Positions 43,001-51,401 of a DNA stretch of 51,401 bases are shown piece by piece. The position numbers and the translations under genes were made by a program. Each line of letters begins with the position of its first letter. Positions within the stretch are counted from its first letter, which is position 1. The notes below the pieces were generated by a model. The model made no database searches. It had not been told where the DNA came from and saw only the letters and a program-made list of their open reading frames with translations. This stretch comes from Noviherbaspirillum malthae (GTDB taxonomy: Bacteria > Pseudomonadota > Gammaproteobacteria > Burkholderiales > Burkholderiaceae_D). The stretch covers positions 1 to 51,401 of the forward strand of contig NZ_JACYXF010000042.1 in NCBI RefSeq assembly GCF_015352985.1. Reading direction: 5' to 3'.

Positions 43001-46000
43001 CTACCCTGCAACCTCAAGCGCTTCGCTGATGTCGATGGAAATGCCAACGTGCCCCGCATATTCACCCTCGGAGGTAAACCAGGGCAGCGCATTGGTTTCC
43101 AGCCAGCGCCATTCCCCATCCTTTCTTTTGACGCGCACCCGGTGCAGCAGGCGCCCATGCTGGCGGATCGCCTTGTCGAGCGCGGCCACATAGGATGGCA
43201 GATCCTGGGGGTGAACCACCTTATGCCACGCGGCGCCCATGAGATCCTTCAGCGGCACGCCCAGCATCTCCCGGAAACGCGGGTTCAGATAAACCGCGTT
43301 CCCATTGACGTCCACCTGCCAGATCAGGCCGGGGGAGGCCTCGGCCAGCGCGCGGAACCGGGTTTCGCTCTCGCGCAAGGCCTCCTCGGTGCTCCTGCGC
43401 TCGGTAATGTCTTGCACGATGATCGCCATCCTGTCCTCACTCATCGGAAAAAAGCGGATCAGATACCAGCGGCCAAAAGGCGCATAGTAGTTTTCCACCT
43501 CGGCCGACACCCGATCGCGTGCGGCCCGCCGAAAGGCCAGGCCCGATTCATCGTCGCGTGCTTCGCGAAACGCTTCGGTGAGATATTGTTTGCCGATCAG
43601 GCTGTCGGCGTTGATCCCTTGCTCGGCAAGCATCTTCCATGCGGCTGCGTTGAAATAGACGAACCGGGACTCGGCATCCAGCGTCATCAGTCCATCGATG
43701 GTGCTGTTCAATACCGTCACGTAATATTCTTGCTGTTCCCTCAGCGCTGCCTCGGTGTACAGGCGCTCGATGATGCTGACCGCCTGGCGCGCATAAAGAT
43801 CGAGCATGCGCAGTTCACGGTCCAGGGGATAGTGAGGCTCGCGGAAATGCGTGGAAAGGACGCCCAGCAATTTTCCACCACGCCCGAACAGGGGCGTGGA
43901 TTGCCAGGCCCGGATGCCTACCGAATCGAGAAGCGACCTGTCTGCCGCAAATCGGGGGTCCAGGTAGCCATCCTGAACGATGGTACGCTTGCCATGCTTG
44001 GCGGCCCCGCCGCTTGCGGTACTGTCGTTGCATTTCACGGAACGGAAATGCGCCAGGAACTCCACGCTGAGTCCTTGTTGCGTGACGATTTCCAGAGTCT
44101 GCGTGTGCGGCCTGTAAAGCTGTATCGTGCCCATTGCCGTGCCGAACATGGAAATCGCTGCGCTCAGCACTTCCTTGAGCGCGAGTTCAAAATCCTGAAC
44201 GTCCAGCAGGCGGGTGCCGAGAAGCTGCAACCGGCTCATTGCCTGCAACTCCGCGCTCAGCCGCGCTTCGGCTCCCTGCAGGGCTTCCTGCGCACGCTTG
44301 CGGTCGGTAATGTCATTGGCGTACAGCAGAATACCGCCATCCTCCACCGGCGATGCGCCCATCTCGGTCCATGCCTGTGAATGCACATCGTAGTACTCGA
44401 AGCGTGCCGCCATTCGGCTTGCCATGGCGCGGCGGTATTCCAGCTCGACCAGGGTTCCCTGCAGCGTGGGAAAGGCTTCCCAATAGTTTCTGTTGACCAG
44501 ACAGGTTCGTGGCAGGCGGGCTCGCTTTTCTGCCGCGCTGTTAAGGTAAGTGATCCGCCATTCGGAATCGACCGCCATGAGTCCCTCGCTCAAGCCTTCA
44601 AGGATGGTCAAGGGCACCGCACGCAGTTGTTCATCGCTGCGCCGCGTTTCATGCCGGGATCGCGTCAGAGCGATCATCCCTCTGGCCTTGCTTGACAGCT
44701 CGCGCCCGTTGAAGGGCTTGGCAAGCCAGTCGTCGGCGCCGGCGCGCATGCCTTCCTCATCAGCGCTGTCGTTCGGCCTGGAAAACAGCAGGATGAACGC
44801 TATCGTCGAGGTAGAGGCGTGGGCGCGCAGAGCACCAAGCAGATCGAAGCCGTCCGGCTCCGGCCTGGCCAGTCCGCTTAGCACCAGTTCCGGCCGGTGT
44901 TCCAGGGCAGCCTGCAATGCCAGAGGGCCACTGGGGGCCGAGATGACCTTGTATTCCTTGCCGAACAACTGTTCCAGGTAGGCTCGCATGCCGGCATGGG
45001 ATTCCGCCACCAGCACCTTGGCCTTCGGCTCGTCGTTGGCAGCAGGATGCAAAGCCTCCGCCATTGCCTCCTCGGTCGGTGGACTTGGGAATTCATAGGG
45101 TTGTGCCGGCAACGCAGACAGGGCGGGCCGGTCCCACTCGGCAAATGCGCTGGCGCGGTTGCCGGGCAAGTGTCGGAACGGGTGATGGTTCAAGCGATCG
45201 AGGCAGGGCCGCAGCGTGGCCTCGACATCCGCTGCCGTGGCAAACTGCCGGTGACGCAATTCACGCACGATCCAGCGTTCAAGAAATTTGACCTGCAATA
45301 CGGCCTGCGACTGATGTCTGGCATCCTGCAGCATCGACGGCAACACCGAGGTGCCATAATGGCGGGCGAAGCTGCGCACCATATCATCATCGCGCGGGGC
45401 ATCGATGGGCACCATTCCGTTCGAGCCATCGGATATGATGAGCCGCGGCACGCCCTCATAGAAATGCAAGGCGCGGACAGCGCAACGGATCCACTCATGC
45501 ATCGTTTCTGCGGAGGCGACGCAGGCGAAGGCAAGCCTGGAAGCGCCCATTGTGGCCAGGAAAATATACGCACAGCCGCCTTCGGTCAGCGGAATGGCCG
45601 ATACGGCGAAATTACCGAACATCTTTTCGCCGCCTCGAAACACCTGCCGCAAGGAGCGGCCGAGCCGCAAGACGAAGGAATGGTAATGCTGGCAGAACTG
45701 GGTATAGCGGTAGATTTTCTGTTCAGCATAATCGGCCTTGTACCGCTCCCATTCGCTCAGAAGGGTATTGCCGCTGCGGCATAAACGAAGATGGAGGCGG
45801 CCGTAGTCAGGCCGTACATAGGGGAACGGCTGTTGCCGGCGCACATGCAGGCACTGCCTGAGTTCGGGTTCGCTCATCAGTCGCGCCGCCGACCAATCGA
45901 GCCCGACGTTCTTCGCCAATCCGACGTATTTCCCCACCACGCCTTTCGAAAGGTCCAGCGATTGCGCAATTTGCTCGTGCGAAAGCCGCACGTCCATTTT

Positions 46001-46051
46001 CAGGCGCAGGATATCCTTGATCTTGTCAGTAGAAATTGCAGGGCTGCGCAT
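43001..46051 (-). CDS. IS21 IstA-like transposase fused to receiver-PAS-GAF-PAS-PAS sensor
   Basis: 1016 residues. Residues 1-320 follow IS21 IstA: a helix-turn-helix at about 22-50 (LSHEQIAQSLDLSKGVVGKY), then YTQFCQHYHSFVLRLGRSLRQ, GEKMFGNFAV, ETMHEWIRCAVRALHFYEGVP and LERWIVRELRHRQF. The first DDE aspartate (DFAG in IstA) is Asn147, Asp208 is kept, and the catalytic Glu (KAKVE) reads Val251, so recombination activity is unlikely. A receiver-like domain (about 346-465) has Gly393 in place of the phospho-Asp. PAS (477-595), GAF (605-760) and two PAS domains (to 1012) follow, with no kinase or GGDEF output. Output is probably DNA binding through the HTH. No IstB gene or terminal repeats are seen. 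The frame is continuous, without stops at the junctions. Confidence 0.85.
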   Translation of the reverse strand: MRSPAISTDKIKDILRLKMDVRLSHEQIAQSLDLSKGVVGKYVGLAKNVGLDWSAARLMSEPELRQCLHVRRQQPFPYVRPDYGRLHLRLCRSGNTLLSEWERYKADYAEQKIYRYTQFCQHYHSFVLRLGRSLRQVFRGGEKMFGNFAVSAIPLTEGGCAYIFLATMGASRLAFACVASAETMHEWIRCAVRALHFYEGVPRLIISDGSNGMVPIDAPRDDDMVRSFARHYGTSVLPSMLQDARHQSQAVLQVKFLERWIVRELRHRQFATAADVEATLRPCLDRLNHHPFRHLPGNRASAFAEWDRPALSALPAQPYEFPSPPTEEAMAEALHPAANDEPKAKVLVAESHAGMRAYLEQLFGKEYKVISAPSGPLALQAALEHRPELVLSGLARPEPDGFDLLGALRAHASTSTIAFILLFSRPNDSADEEGMRAGADDWLAKPFNGRELSSKARGMIALTRSRHETRRSDEQLRAVPLTILEGLSEGLMAVDSEWRITYLNSAAEKRARLPRTCLVNRNYWEAFPTLQGTLVELEYRRAMASRMAARFEYYDVHSQAWTEMGASPVEDGGILLYANDITDRKRAQEALQGAEARLSAELQAMSRLQLLGTRLLDVQDFELALKEVLSAAISMFGTAMGTIQLYRPHTQTLEIVTQQGLSVEFLAHFRSVKCNDSTASGGAAKHGKRTIVQDGYLDPRFAADRSLLDSVGIRAWQSTPLFGRGGKLLGVLSTHFREPHYPLDRELRMLDLYARQAVSIIERLYTEAALREQQEYYVTVLNSTIDGLMTLDAESRFVYFNAAAWKMLAEQGINADSLIGKQYLTEAFREARDDESGLAFRRAARDRVSAEVENYYAPFGRWYLIRFFPMSEDRMAIIVQDITERRSTEEALRESETRFRALAEASPGLIWQVDVNGNAVYLNPRFREMLGVPLKDLMGAAWHKVVHPQDLPSYVAALDKAIRQHGRLLHRVRVKRKDGEWRWLETNALPWFTSEGEYAGHVGISIDISEALEVAG

Positions 46052-46403
46052 GTTCGCCTCAGGCAGAGAAACGACCTTTATGAAAAGGTGGAAGACGGGA
46101 GATCATGTACAGTGATTTTAGCCTTGCCAATCATGCAATGTATGTCCGGTTCATTACCTTCGATTCATCGCGAGGCAAAGATACCGATTACTGAATGCAC
46201 AGTCGCGGCCCTGAGCAGAGCGGACACAACAGTGCAAAAAGAGTGGTCACGTAAGGCCGACAATTAGGAGCTTTTGCAGAGGCCCAAAAGCGAGATGCAT
46301 GAGCGAAGCACAATGCAATATTCTTTGGAAGAACGCAAAGAACGAAGAGTTTCTCTGTCGGTACACCAAACGTGCACATTACGGGAAGTGGTTGGGTCTC
46401 ATT

Positions 46404-46610
46404 TCAGAAGAGACGGATGTACCAACTCTCACGTCGAAGCCACTCCTTCTCATTCCAGTCCCCAGGCTTGGGAACGAGAGAAGCCGCAATCACATAGGCA
46501 TGATTCATGGATTCGTGCATGCGAAAACGCTGCCGCCAAACCGGTATCAATGCAAGGACCACGGCAGCAACTGCGCCCGGCGCCGTCATCATTTTCCAAA
46601 ACTTATGCAT
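46404..46610 (-). CDS. Small membrane protein, hypothetical
   Basis: 68 residues with one hydrophobic helix (PGAVAAVVLALIPVW) followed by a basic, aromatic tail (VWRQRFRMHESMNHAYV). AAGGGATGAC precedes the ATG, a good ribosome binding site. No family recognised. It lies between the IstA-like fusion and the ASCH-like gene in poorly coding DNA, so it could be a remnant. Confidence 0.35.
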   Translation of the reverse strand: MHKFWKMMTAPGAVAAVVLALIPVWRQRFRMHESMNHAYVIAASLVPKPGDWNEKEWLRRESWYIRLF

Positions 46611-46637
46611 GTCATCCCTTCAGAAAGAGATCATGGA

Positions 46638-47216
46638 ATGAAAGAACGCCCTATCCTCTTTTCCGCGCCCATGATCCGGGCCTTGCTCGACGGCCGCAAA
46701 ACGCAGACGCGGCGCATCCTGAAACCACAGCCGCAAGCCGGAACGGAAGAAGTCCTTGAGAACCATGGAAATGTCTTTCAACCATGGAGCGACACCGAAA
46801 GCCGCCTCTTGCCTGATCAGAACTGGAGATGCCCCTACGGCGTCCCGGGCGACCGGCTTTGGGTGAAGGAAAGTATCGTGCGCGGATACGGCAATGACAT
46901 GCAGATGTCGCGTTACTCGGCCGATGGTTTGCCGACCGTCGCTGACGCCTGGCCCTGGCAGCGAAATCACCTGGCATCAATCCATTGCCCGCGTCGCCTG
47001 TCCCGCATTCTCCTGGAAGTGAATGGCGTGCGGGTGGAACGACTGCAAGACATCAGTGAAACTGATGCGGCTGCCGAAGGCGTCAACGGCATCAGCAGCC
47101 TGATTCCGACCAGCCGGGACGCCTACCGGCAACTGTGGAAAGACCTTAACGGTGCCGGCAGCTGGGACTCCAATCCATGGATCTGGGTGGTGAGCTTCAA
47201 GAGGATCAACAAATGA
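46638..47216 (+). CDS. Phage-type ASCH-like (morphogenetic) protein
   Basis: 192 residues. The opening KERPILFSAPMIRALLDGRKTQTRRILKPQP and the segment CPYGVPGDRLWVKES are hallmarks of a protein family common in tailed phages and prophages, often labelled morphogenetic protein and related to ASCH domains (RNA-binding-like pockets). Function unknown. Start at 46638 follows AGAAAGAG. Its stop overlaps an ATG (ATGA at 47213) that opens a 67-residue frame of unclear reality. No other phage genes are near, so it is cargo or a prophage relic. Confidence 0.75.
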   Translation: MKERPILFSAPMIRALLDGRKTQTRRILKPQPQAGTEEVLENHGNVFQPWSDTESRLLPDQNWRCPYGVPGDRLWVKESIVRGYGNDMQMSRYSADGLPTVADAWPWQRNHLASIHCPRRLSRILLEVNGVRVERLQDISETDAAAEGVNGISSLIPTSRDAYRQLWKDLNGAGSWDSNPWIWVVSFKRINK

Positions 47217-48712
47217 GCAGTACCGATATCGTTGACACTCCATCTTTGCGATTTCGACACCGTTGCGCAACCTCTCGAGCACACGCCCCGCACCGCTCGA
47301 TGGCGTATCGTCCGCACACCGGATTATCGAAGGCAATCCGCTTACCTTCCGCTTCAGGCAACCTTGTATTTCCCGATGCGGCTTCCAGGAAAGCCCTCGC
47401 GATCAGTACGCAATGAGTGAACAAGCAGCCTTTCTTCAACCGAAATCAATGGCGAGCGTCAAGCGCATCTTCACTTGAGCTTCAGAGGGCGATCCTGTTC
47501 TCAATTTTCATTGAGCACGTTCTAATCGCATGGCAGCAGGCGTCATCATCGGCACACTTGCATGGCGCTTCGGCGCGCACGCGGAGCAATGGTCCGCCAA
47601 GCTCGGGAATACGCCGAAAGATCTGACGGCAGGATCATGGAGACAACGGTGATCCGGGACAGCCTGGCATCCGTACCAGGCCAAGGCACTGTTTGGGCCG
47701 CAAGGCCGCGCTGGCCGACGCCGACGAGAAGCAGCAAGGCTTCGACATCGTAGTGAGCCGGCCGGACGTAACCCCGATGATGCGGCGTCATCGCCGGCGT
47801 CCGTTTGCCGGCTGCATCGTCACCATGTCGCGTTGCTCGACGTCCTTCCACACTTCGATGCCGTTCGCCCTCGGTTTCATTTTCGGATTCGCCATTGGTG
47901 ATTTCTGGTACCCGATCCCCGAGACAGTGCCTATCAATATTCAGAGGCAGGACACTTACCACATGGTGGCTCATTTCCAGCATGTGCCGTGTGCACGCTC
48001 AAGTTTTGTCTATGGCAGGAAGCGGCACTCCTTACTAGCTGGCGATGTCCGATATTATTCGAAGCCGCTCGAACTGAAGACGGCATATGCCGACGGGCGG
48101 CGGCACAGGATAGCGAAACGGACGGTCACACAACGCCGAAATCATCCACCGCCCGACTATGCCTGCGTGCAGATTTCGACAGCTCCTGCATCTCATATTT
48201 TCTGGTGCGGCAAGGGGCGCGCAGCCACCGTATCAAAGCGCACCGCATTCAGTCTTTTGATTGAACTTACGTACACAAAGCCATTCTCAGCCGTTGAATG
48301 GGTCCGCGATGTCGCATGCATTCACATGTGATGACGAGACTGCGGATCATCGGACCGTACGATGAAGACTATCGTCATATCCTGCGAAGAAGCAGTCATG
48401 GCTGGCCCTGTGATATCGAACATGCCGGCTCAGGCTTTGCTACGGAAAGCGTCCTGCTGCGGTGAATGTCTTCTCGTCAGAAAAATTCTGACCTGGGACA
48501 CGAAGCCGCCGTAGCTCATGATGAAAGATTTCTGGCTATGGGCCCGTACGGGCTGTTGCACCTGTGAACGGCTTGCCGATGGCACGGTGCAATGGGTAAG
48601 GACATCGGCGGGCGAATCGAAGGCAGCGCGGCGTGTTCGAAAGGAGCGGCTGCAAGGCTCGCCATGTTGTTGCGAGCAGCTGCCGTCACTACTTCTTGGT
48701 TAGGAGAATCTT
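47217..48712. other. Gene-poor accessory DNA
   Basis: About 1.5 kb with no gene I can support. Several overlapping frames of 60-212 codons on both strands lack ribosome binding sites and recognisable motifs. The best leads are a 67-codon frame starting in the ATGA overlap with the ASCH-like gene, and a 40-codon frame at 47530-47652. A 50-codon frame at 48362-48514 is weaker. No tRNA, insertion sequence or long repeat was seen. It probably holds decayed mobile DNA. Confidence 0.5.
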
Positions 48713-49882
48713 ATGCTGGCAATGAATTACAGAGGCCCCTACAGGGTACGCGCAGAACAAAAGCCCGATCCGCAAATCGAGCACCCGAACGACGCGATCG
48801 TACGCGTCTCGCGCGCATGCATCTGCGGATCGGATCTGCATCTTTATCATGGCCTGGTCCCCGACACCAGGGTCGGCATGATCTTTGGCCACGAGTTCAC
48901 CGGCATCGTGGAAGAGGTCGGCCCGTCGGTCCGGAACGTGAAGGTGGGCGACCATGTGCTCGTGCCTTTCAATATCTTTTGCGGTTCATGCTTCTTCTGC
49001 CAGCGCGAGCTGTACAGCAACTGCCATAACACCAACCCCGAGGCAACCGCAGTCGGCGGCATCTATGGCTACTCGCACACGACGGGGGGGTATGACGGCG
49101 GCCAGGCCGAGTATGTCCGCGTGCCGTTGGCAGACATCAATCCGACGATCATTCCCAAGGACATTCATCCCGATGATGCCGTTCTGTTGACCGATGCCTG
49201 CCCGACCGGCTACCAGGCCGCGGAAATGGGCGACATCGCTCAGGGCGACACCGTCGTCGTTTTCGGCGCCGGTCCTGTCGGCATCTTTGCCGCGAAGTCG
49301 GCTTGGCTCATGGGCGCGGGACGTGTCATCGTGGTCGACCATGTGGAATACCGGCTGGAATTCGTCAAGAATTTCGCGCAATGCGAGGTGGTCAACTTCA
49401 GGGAAGTCGATGACATGGCCATCCATATCAAGAAGATGACCGACTGGCTGGGCGCCGACGTCTGCATCGATGCAGTAGGCTGCGAAGCCGCCGGCAGCGC
49501 TATACAGCGGCTCACAGGCAGATACCTGAAATGGCAGGCCGGTACCAGCACGGCGCTGCACTGGGCGATCAATTCCGTGCGCAAGGGCGGCACGGTTTCC
49601 ATCGTCGGCGTGTATGGGCCTCCATACAACGTCGTGCCGATCGGGAATGCGCTGAACAAAGGCATCACCATGCGCATGAATCAGGCCAGCGTGAAGCGCC
49701 ACCTGCCGCGCCTGTTCGAGCATATCCGCGCGGGCAACCTGGAACCGAGGAAGATCATCACGCATCGGGTGCCGCTCGAGGAAGTGTCCGACGCTTATCA
49801 CATCTTCTCCAGCAAGCTGGATAACTGCATCAAGACCATCCTGGTCCCGCCCAGAGCGCCCCACCTGGCAACGGTGCACTGA
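48713..49882 (+). CDS. Zinc-dependent alcohol dehydrogenase (formaldehyde dehydrogenase-like)
   Basis: 389-residue medium-chain dehydrogenase. Catalytic zinc region CGSDLHLYHG (Cys38) and GHE (His60-Glu61); structural zinc Cys90, 93, 96 and 104 (CGSCFFCQRELYSNC). Rossmann motif VVVFGAGPVG. The insert GGIYGYSHTTGGYDGGQAEYVRVP and the C-terminal layout match the glutathione-independent formaldehyde dehydrogenase group (FdhA-like), which oxidises aldehydes or alcohols with NAD. AGGAGA stands five bases before the ATG. First of three co-directional genes (spacing 36 and 19 bases), probably a stress or detoxification operon; substrate unknown. Confidence 0.9.
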   Translation: MLAMNYRGPYRVRAEQKPDPQIEHPNDAIVRVSRACICGSDLHLYHGLVPDTRVGMIFGHEFTGIVEEVGPSVRNVKVGDHVLVPFNIFCGSCFFCQRELYSNCHNTNPEATAVGGIYGYSHTTGGYDGGQAEYVRVPLADINPTIIPKDIHPDDAVLLTDACPTGYQAAEMGDIAQGDTVVVFGAGPVGIFAAKSAWLMGAGRVIVVDHVEYRLEFVKNFAQCEVVNFREVDDMAIHIKKMTDWLGADVCIDAVGCEAAGSAIQRLTGRYLKWQAGTSTALHWAINSVRKGGTVSIVGVYGPPYNVVPIGNALNKGITMRMNQASVKRHLPRLFEHIRAGNLEPRKIITHRVPLEEVSDAYHIFSSKLDNCIKTILVPPRAPHLATVH

Positions 49883-49918
49883 ACGGCCTAATCCATCCAT
49901 TGCAAGGAGTGAAGCGAA

Positions 49919-50494
49919 ATGGACATACAAACTCGCCCGACCAATCTGCGCGACCACAGCGGGACAAAAGCGCAGCATCGGCACGAACGCGACGACAGTA
50001 AAAAGTCGGCTGACGATTTTTCCCACATCAAGGGCTGGGGAGCCGATCTCGATCCCAACAACCGGCCGGCTTATCCGATGGAGAGGACCCCGCCGCGGCT
50101 GGAAGGGCTGCATTGGCACGATGTCGAAGACCAGCCGCTGAGAATGAAGGTTTATCACTCGGTCGAACGGCCTGGCATCACGCCGGTGTTCGGGACCAGC
50201 ACGCCGCCCAGCGGCATCAGCGGGAAGATACGGGATGTCGCGTATGGATTCAGCGAGAACGACGTTCGCCACTGGCTGCTATTGCTGTTTGCTGATCGGG
50301 TCAACGTCGTGGAAGGCATAGGGCAGGATCTCATGGGCGGCCGCGTTCCCAACGTCTTCGCCGAAATGGGCATCAATGCCGAATGGCGCTACAACCGCGC
50401 GGGGCTCATCCGCACGGCGGCGGTAGCATCCGCGGTGATCGGCGTCGGCTATATTCTGCTCAAGCGACGGAACGCGCACACATACCGGTTTTGA
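49919..50494 (+). CDS. Hypothetical membrane-anchored protein
   Basis: 191 residues. A polar, His/Asp/Lys-rich N-terminal half contains DLDPNNRPAYPMERTPPRLEGLHW. The C-terminal membrane helix (IRTAAVASAVIGVGYILL) ends in a short basic tail. No known domain. It lies between a zinc dehydrogenase and a membrane-anchored DJ-1 protein and likely shares their operon; AAGGAG stands nine bases before the ATG. Confidence 0.75.
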   Translation: MDIQTRPTNLRDHSGTKAQHRHERDDSKKSADDFSHIKGWGADLDPNNRPAYPMERTPPRLEGLHWHDVEDQPLRMKVYHSVERPGITPVFGTSTPPSGISGKIRDVAYGFSENDVRHWLLLLFADRVNVVEGIGQDLMGGRVPNVFAEMGINAEWRYNRAGLIRTAAVASAVIGVGYILLKRRNAHTYRF

Positions 50495-50513
50495 ACCCGC
50501 ATTGGAGGACGTT

Positions 50514-51278
50514 ATGCCTGAACTGAATGCGCTTGCGGGCCGCCGCATCGCCGTACTGGCAGTCGACGGTTTTGAGAAGGTCGAACTCGCCGTTCCGGTC
50601 GCCGCCCTCAAGATGGAGGGAGCGGATGTCGACATCATATCGCTGCATCCCGGGCGGATCCGCGGCGTCAATCTGCACGAACCGGCGAGCAAGGTGCACG
50701 TCGACAAAACCCTGGACCAGGCCAGTCCGGCGGAATACAACGGGCTGCTGATACCGGGCGGATTCATCAACCCGGACCTGTTGCGCCAGTCCGCCGAGGC
50801 GCGCGACTTCGTGCGCGTGTTCGACCGGCAGCGCAAGCCGATCGCAACCCTTTGCCATGGGCCCTGGCTGTTGGCCTCCGCGGGACTTACCTCGAGAAGG
50901 ACAATGACATCCTGGCCGGGTATACGGGATGACATGGTGAACGCAGGCGCCACCTGGCTGGACCGGGAAGTGGTGAGGGACGGCAATTGGGTAACCAGCC
51001 GCGGACCGCAGGACATGGTGCCGTTCGTGAGTGCGATGACCGAATTGTTTTCCGGCGCCGCAGGTGCTCAGAGTGTCGAGCAAGCCACCCGTTCGGATCC
51101 GCAGCGCGAGGAGCCGCCGGCGCTGGTGGTCAATTCCGTGCGCTGGCTGCCGCGCCCGTCATTCCGGACCATATTGGGAGTGGCGTTGATCGGCATGGGA
51201 TTGGCGGCGACAGGCCGGCGGCGGCCTGACTATCGGATGAGCCAGGCGCCGGAACGTCATCGGCTGGGCCATGCCTAG
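50514..51278 (+). CDS. DJ-1/PfpI family protein with C-terminal membrane helix
   Basis: 254 residues. The DJ-1/PfpI domain (1-175) has VAVDGFEKVEL, DIISLHPGRIRGVNLHEPASKV, LLIPGGFINPDLLR and the nucleophile elbow TLCHGPWLL, with the Cys intact. Members are deglycases, chaperones or proteases. A C-terminal extension with a hydrophobic helix (FRTILGVALIGMGLAA) would tie it to the membrane, which is unusual for the family. Start at 50514 has GGAGGAC in front. The stop codon lies immediately before a sequence that begins an insertion sequence, so the natural C-terminus may have been altered. Confidence 0.85.
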   Translation: MPELNALAGRRIAVLAVDGFEKVELAVPVAALKMEGADVDIISLHPGRIRGVNLHEPASKVHVDKTLDQASPAEYNGLLIPGGFINPDLLRQSAEARDFVRVFDRQRKPIATLCHGPWLLASAGLTSRRTMTSWPGIRDDMVNAGATWLDREVVRDGNWVTSRGPQDMVPFVSAMTELFSGAAGAQSVEQATRSDPQREEPPALVVNSVRWLPRPSFRTILGVALIGMGLAATGRRRPDYRMSQAPERHRLGHA

Positions 51279-51401
51279 AGCCTGTTATGAACTAAAGAAG
51301 ATGGACATGGTTTTGCTAAGCATGAGACAGACGAAGGCGACATAGTGAAGCCCCGCCAATGTCTGTGCCATGCGTTCATAATCGCGTGCCAATCTTCGGA
51401 A
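51279..51401. mobile_element. Right end of an IS5-family insertion sequence (cut by window edge)
   Basis: Begins right after the DJ-1 stop with GAGCCTGTTATGAAC, which looks like an IS terminal sequence. It contains the C-terminal end of a transposase on the minus strand. The opposite end lies beyond the window. Confidence 0.7.
51285..51401 (-). CDS. IS5-family transposase, C-terminal fragment
   Basis: The last 38 residues plus stop are visible: FRRLARDYERMAQTLAGLHY, followed by VAFVCLMLSK. This ending (YER-x-AxTLAGxxxVAFxCLML) is typical of IS5 group DDE transposases. The 5' part is outside the window. TAA stop at 51285-51287. Confidence 0.82.
   Translation of the reverse strand, partial: FRRLARDYERMAQTLAGLHYVAFVCLMLSKTMSIFFSS

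Noticed and set aside
47546..47983. 145-codon minus-strand frame in the accessory patch
   Set aside because: No ribosome binding site, Arg/Val-rich shadow-like composition, no motif.
48362..48514. 50-codon frame before the alcohol dehydrogenase
   Set aside because: Weak ribosome binding site and no recognisable feature; left within the gene-poor region entry.

Overview
The window looks like a moderately GC-rich betaproteobacterial chromosome. My best guess is Burkholderiales, Oxalobacteraceae (Noviherbaspirillum/Herbaspirillum-like). This rests on the general flavour of the proteins and the gene mix (long-form malate synthase G, SsuABC-type transporter, many GGDEF-EAL and PAS proteins); no rRNA or tRNA gene is present to confirm it. 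No CRISPR array was seen.

Layout. 1-4.5 kb: the 5' part of a phosphate permease gene (pstC, minus) diverges from a membrane GGDEF-EAL protein whose gene overlaps that of a PhnD-like periplasmic binding protein. 4.5-5.7 kb (minus): a small hydrophilic protein, a 12-codon leader ORF and a CrtE/IspA-type prenyl diphosphate synthase. 6.1-13.1 kb (plus): a helical protein of unknown function translationally coupled to a KaiC-like double ATPase, then two soluble hybrid histidine kinases. 13.1-15.9 kb: a second GGDEF-EAL protein. 16-17 kb: UV damage endonuclease. 17-19.4 kb: a SigK-type ECF sigma factor, its RskA-type anti-sigma and a secreted DUF4394 protein. 19.7-22.6 kb: a queuosine-salvage-like protein, a stand-alone CZB zinc-binding protein, an unknown small protein and an AI-2E family permease. 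22.9-26.4 kb: a nitrate/sulfonate/taurine-type ABC transporter with two different binding proteins. 26.7-33 kb: DedA protein, chemoreceptor, SnoaL-like protein, a MITE-like inverted-repeat element, a two-FAS1 lipoprotein, a 2H phosphoesterase-like protein and small unknowns. 33-36.2 kb: a second KaiC-like ATPase with a hybrid kinase that starts with a degenerate receiver. 36.7-39.9 kb: haloacid dehalogenase and malate synthase G with a strong terminator. 40.1-46.1 kb (minus): a 1016-residue protein that joins an IS21 IstA-like transposase, apparently catalytically dead, to a degenerate receiver, PAS, GAF and two PAS domains, followed by a PAS-GGDEF-EAL protein. 46.1-48.7 kb: gene-poor accessory DNA with a phage-type ASCH-like protein. 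48.7-51.4 kb: a zinc alcohol/formaldehyde dehydrogenase, an unknown membrane-anchored protein and a membrane-anchored DJ-1/PfpI protein, ending at an IS5-family insertion sequence.

How it fits together. The window is dominated by signal transduction: three intact-looking GGDEF-EAL proteins, three hybrid kinases, two KaiC-like ATPases without KaiA or KaiB, a chemoreceptor, a CZB protein and an ECF sigma/anti-sigma pair. The most unusual item is the transposase-sensor fusion at 43.0-46.1 kb. Next come the KaiC-coupled unknown protein at 6.2 kb, the GGDEF-EAL/PhnD-like pair at 1.2-4.5 kb and the leader ORF in front of the prenyl synthase. All functional statements come from reading motifs by eye; no database search was run.
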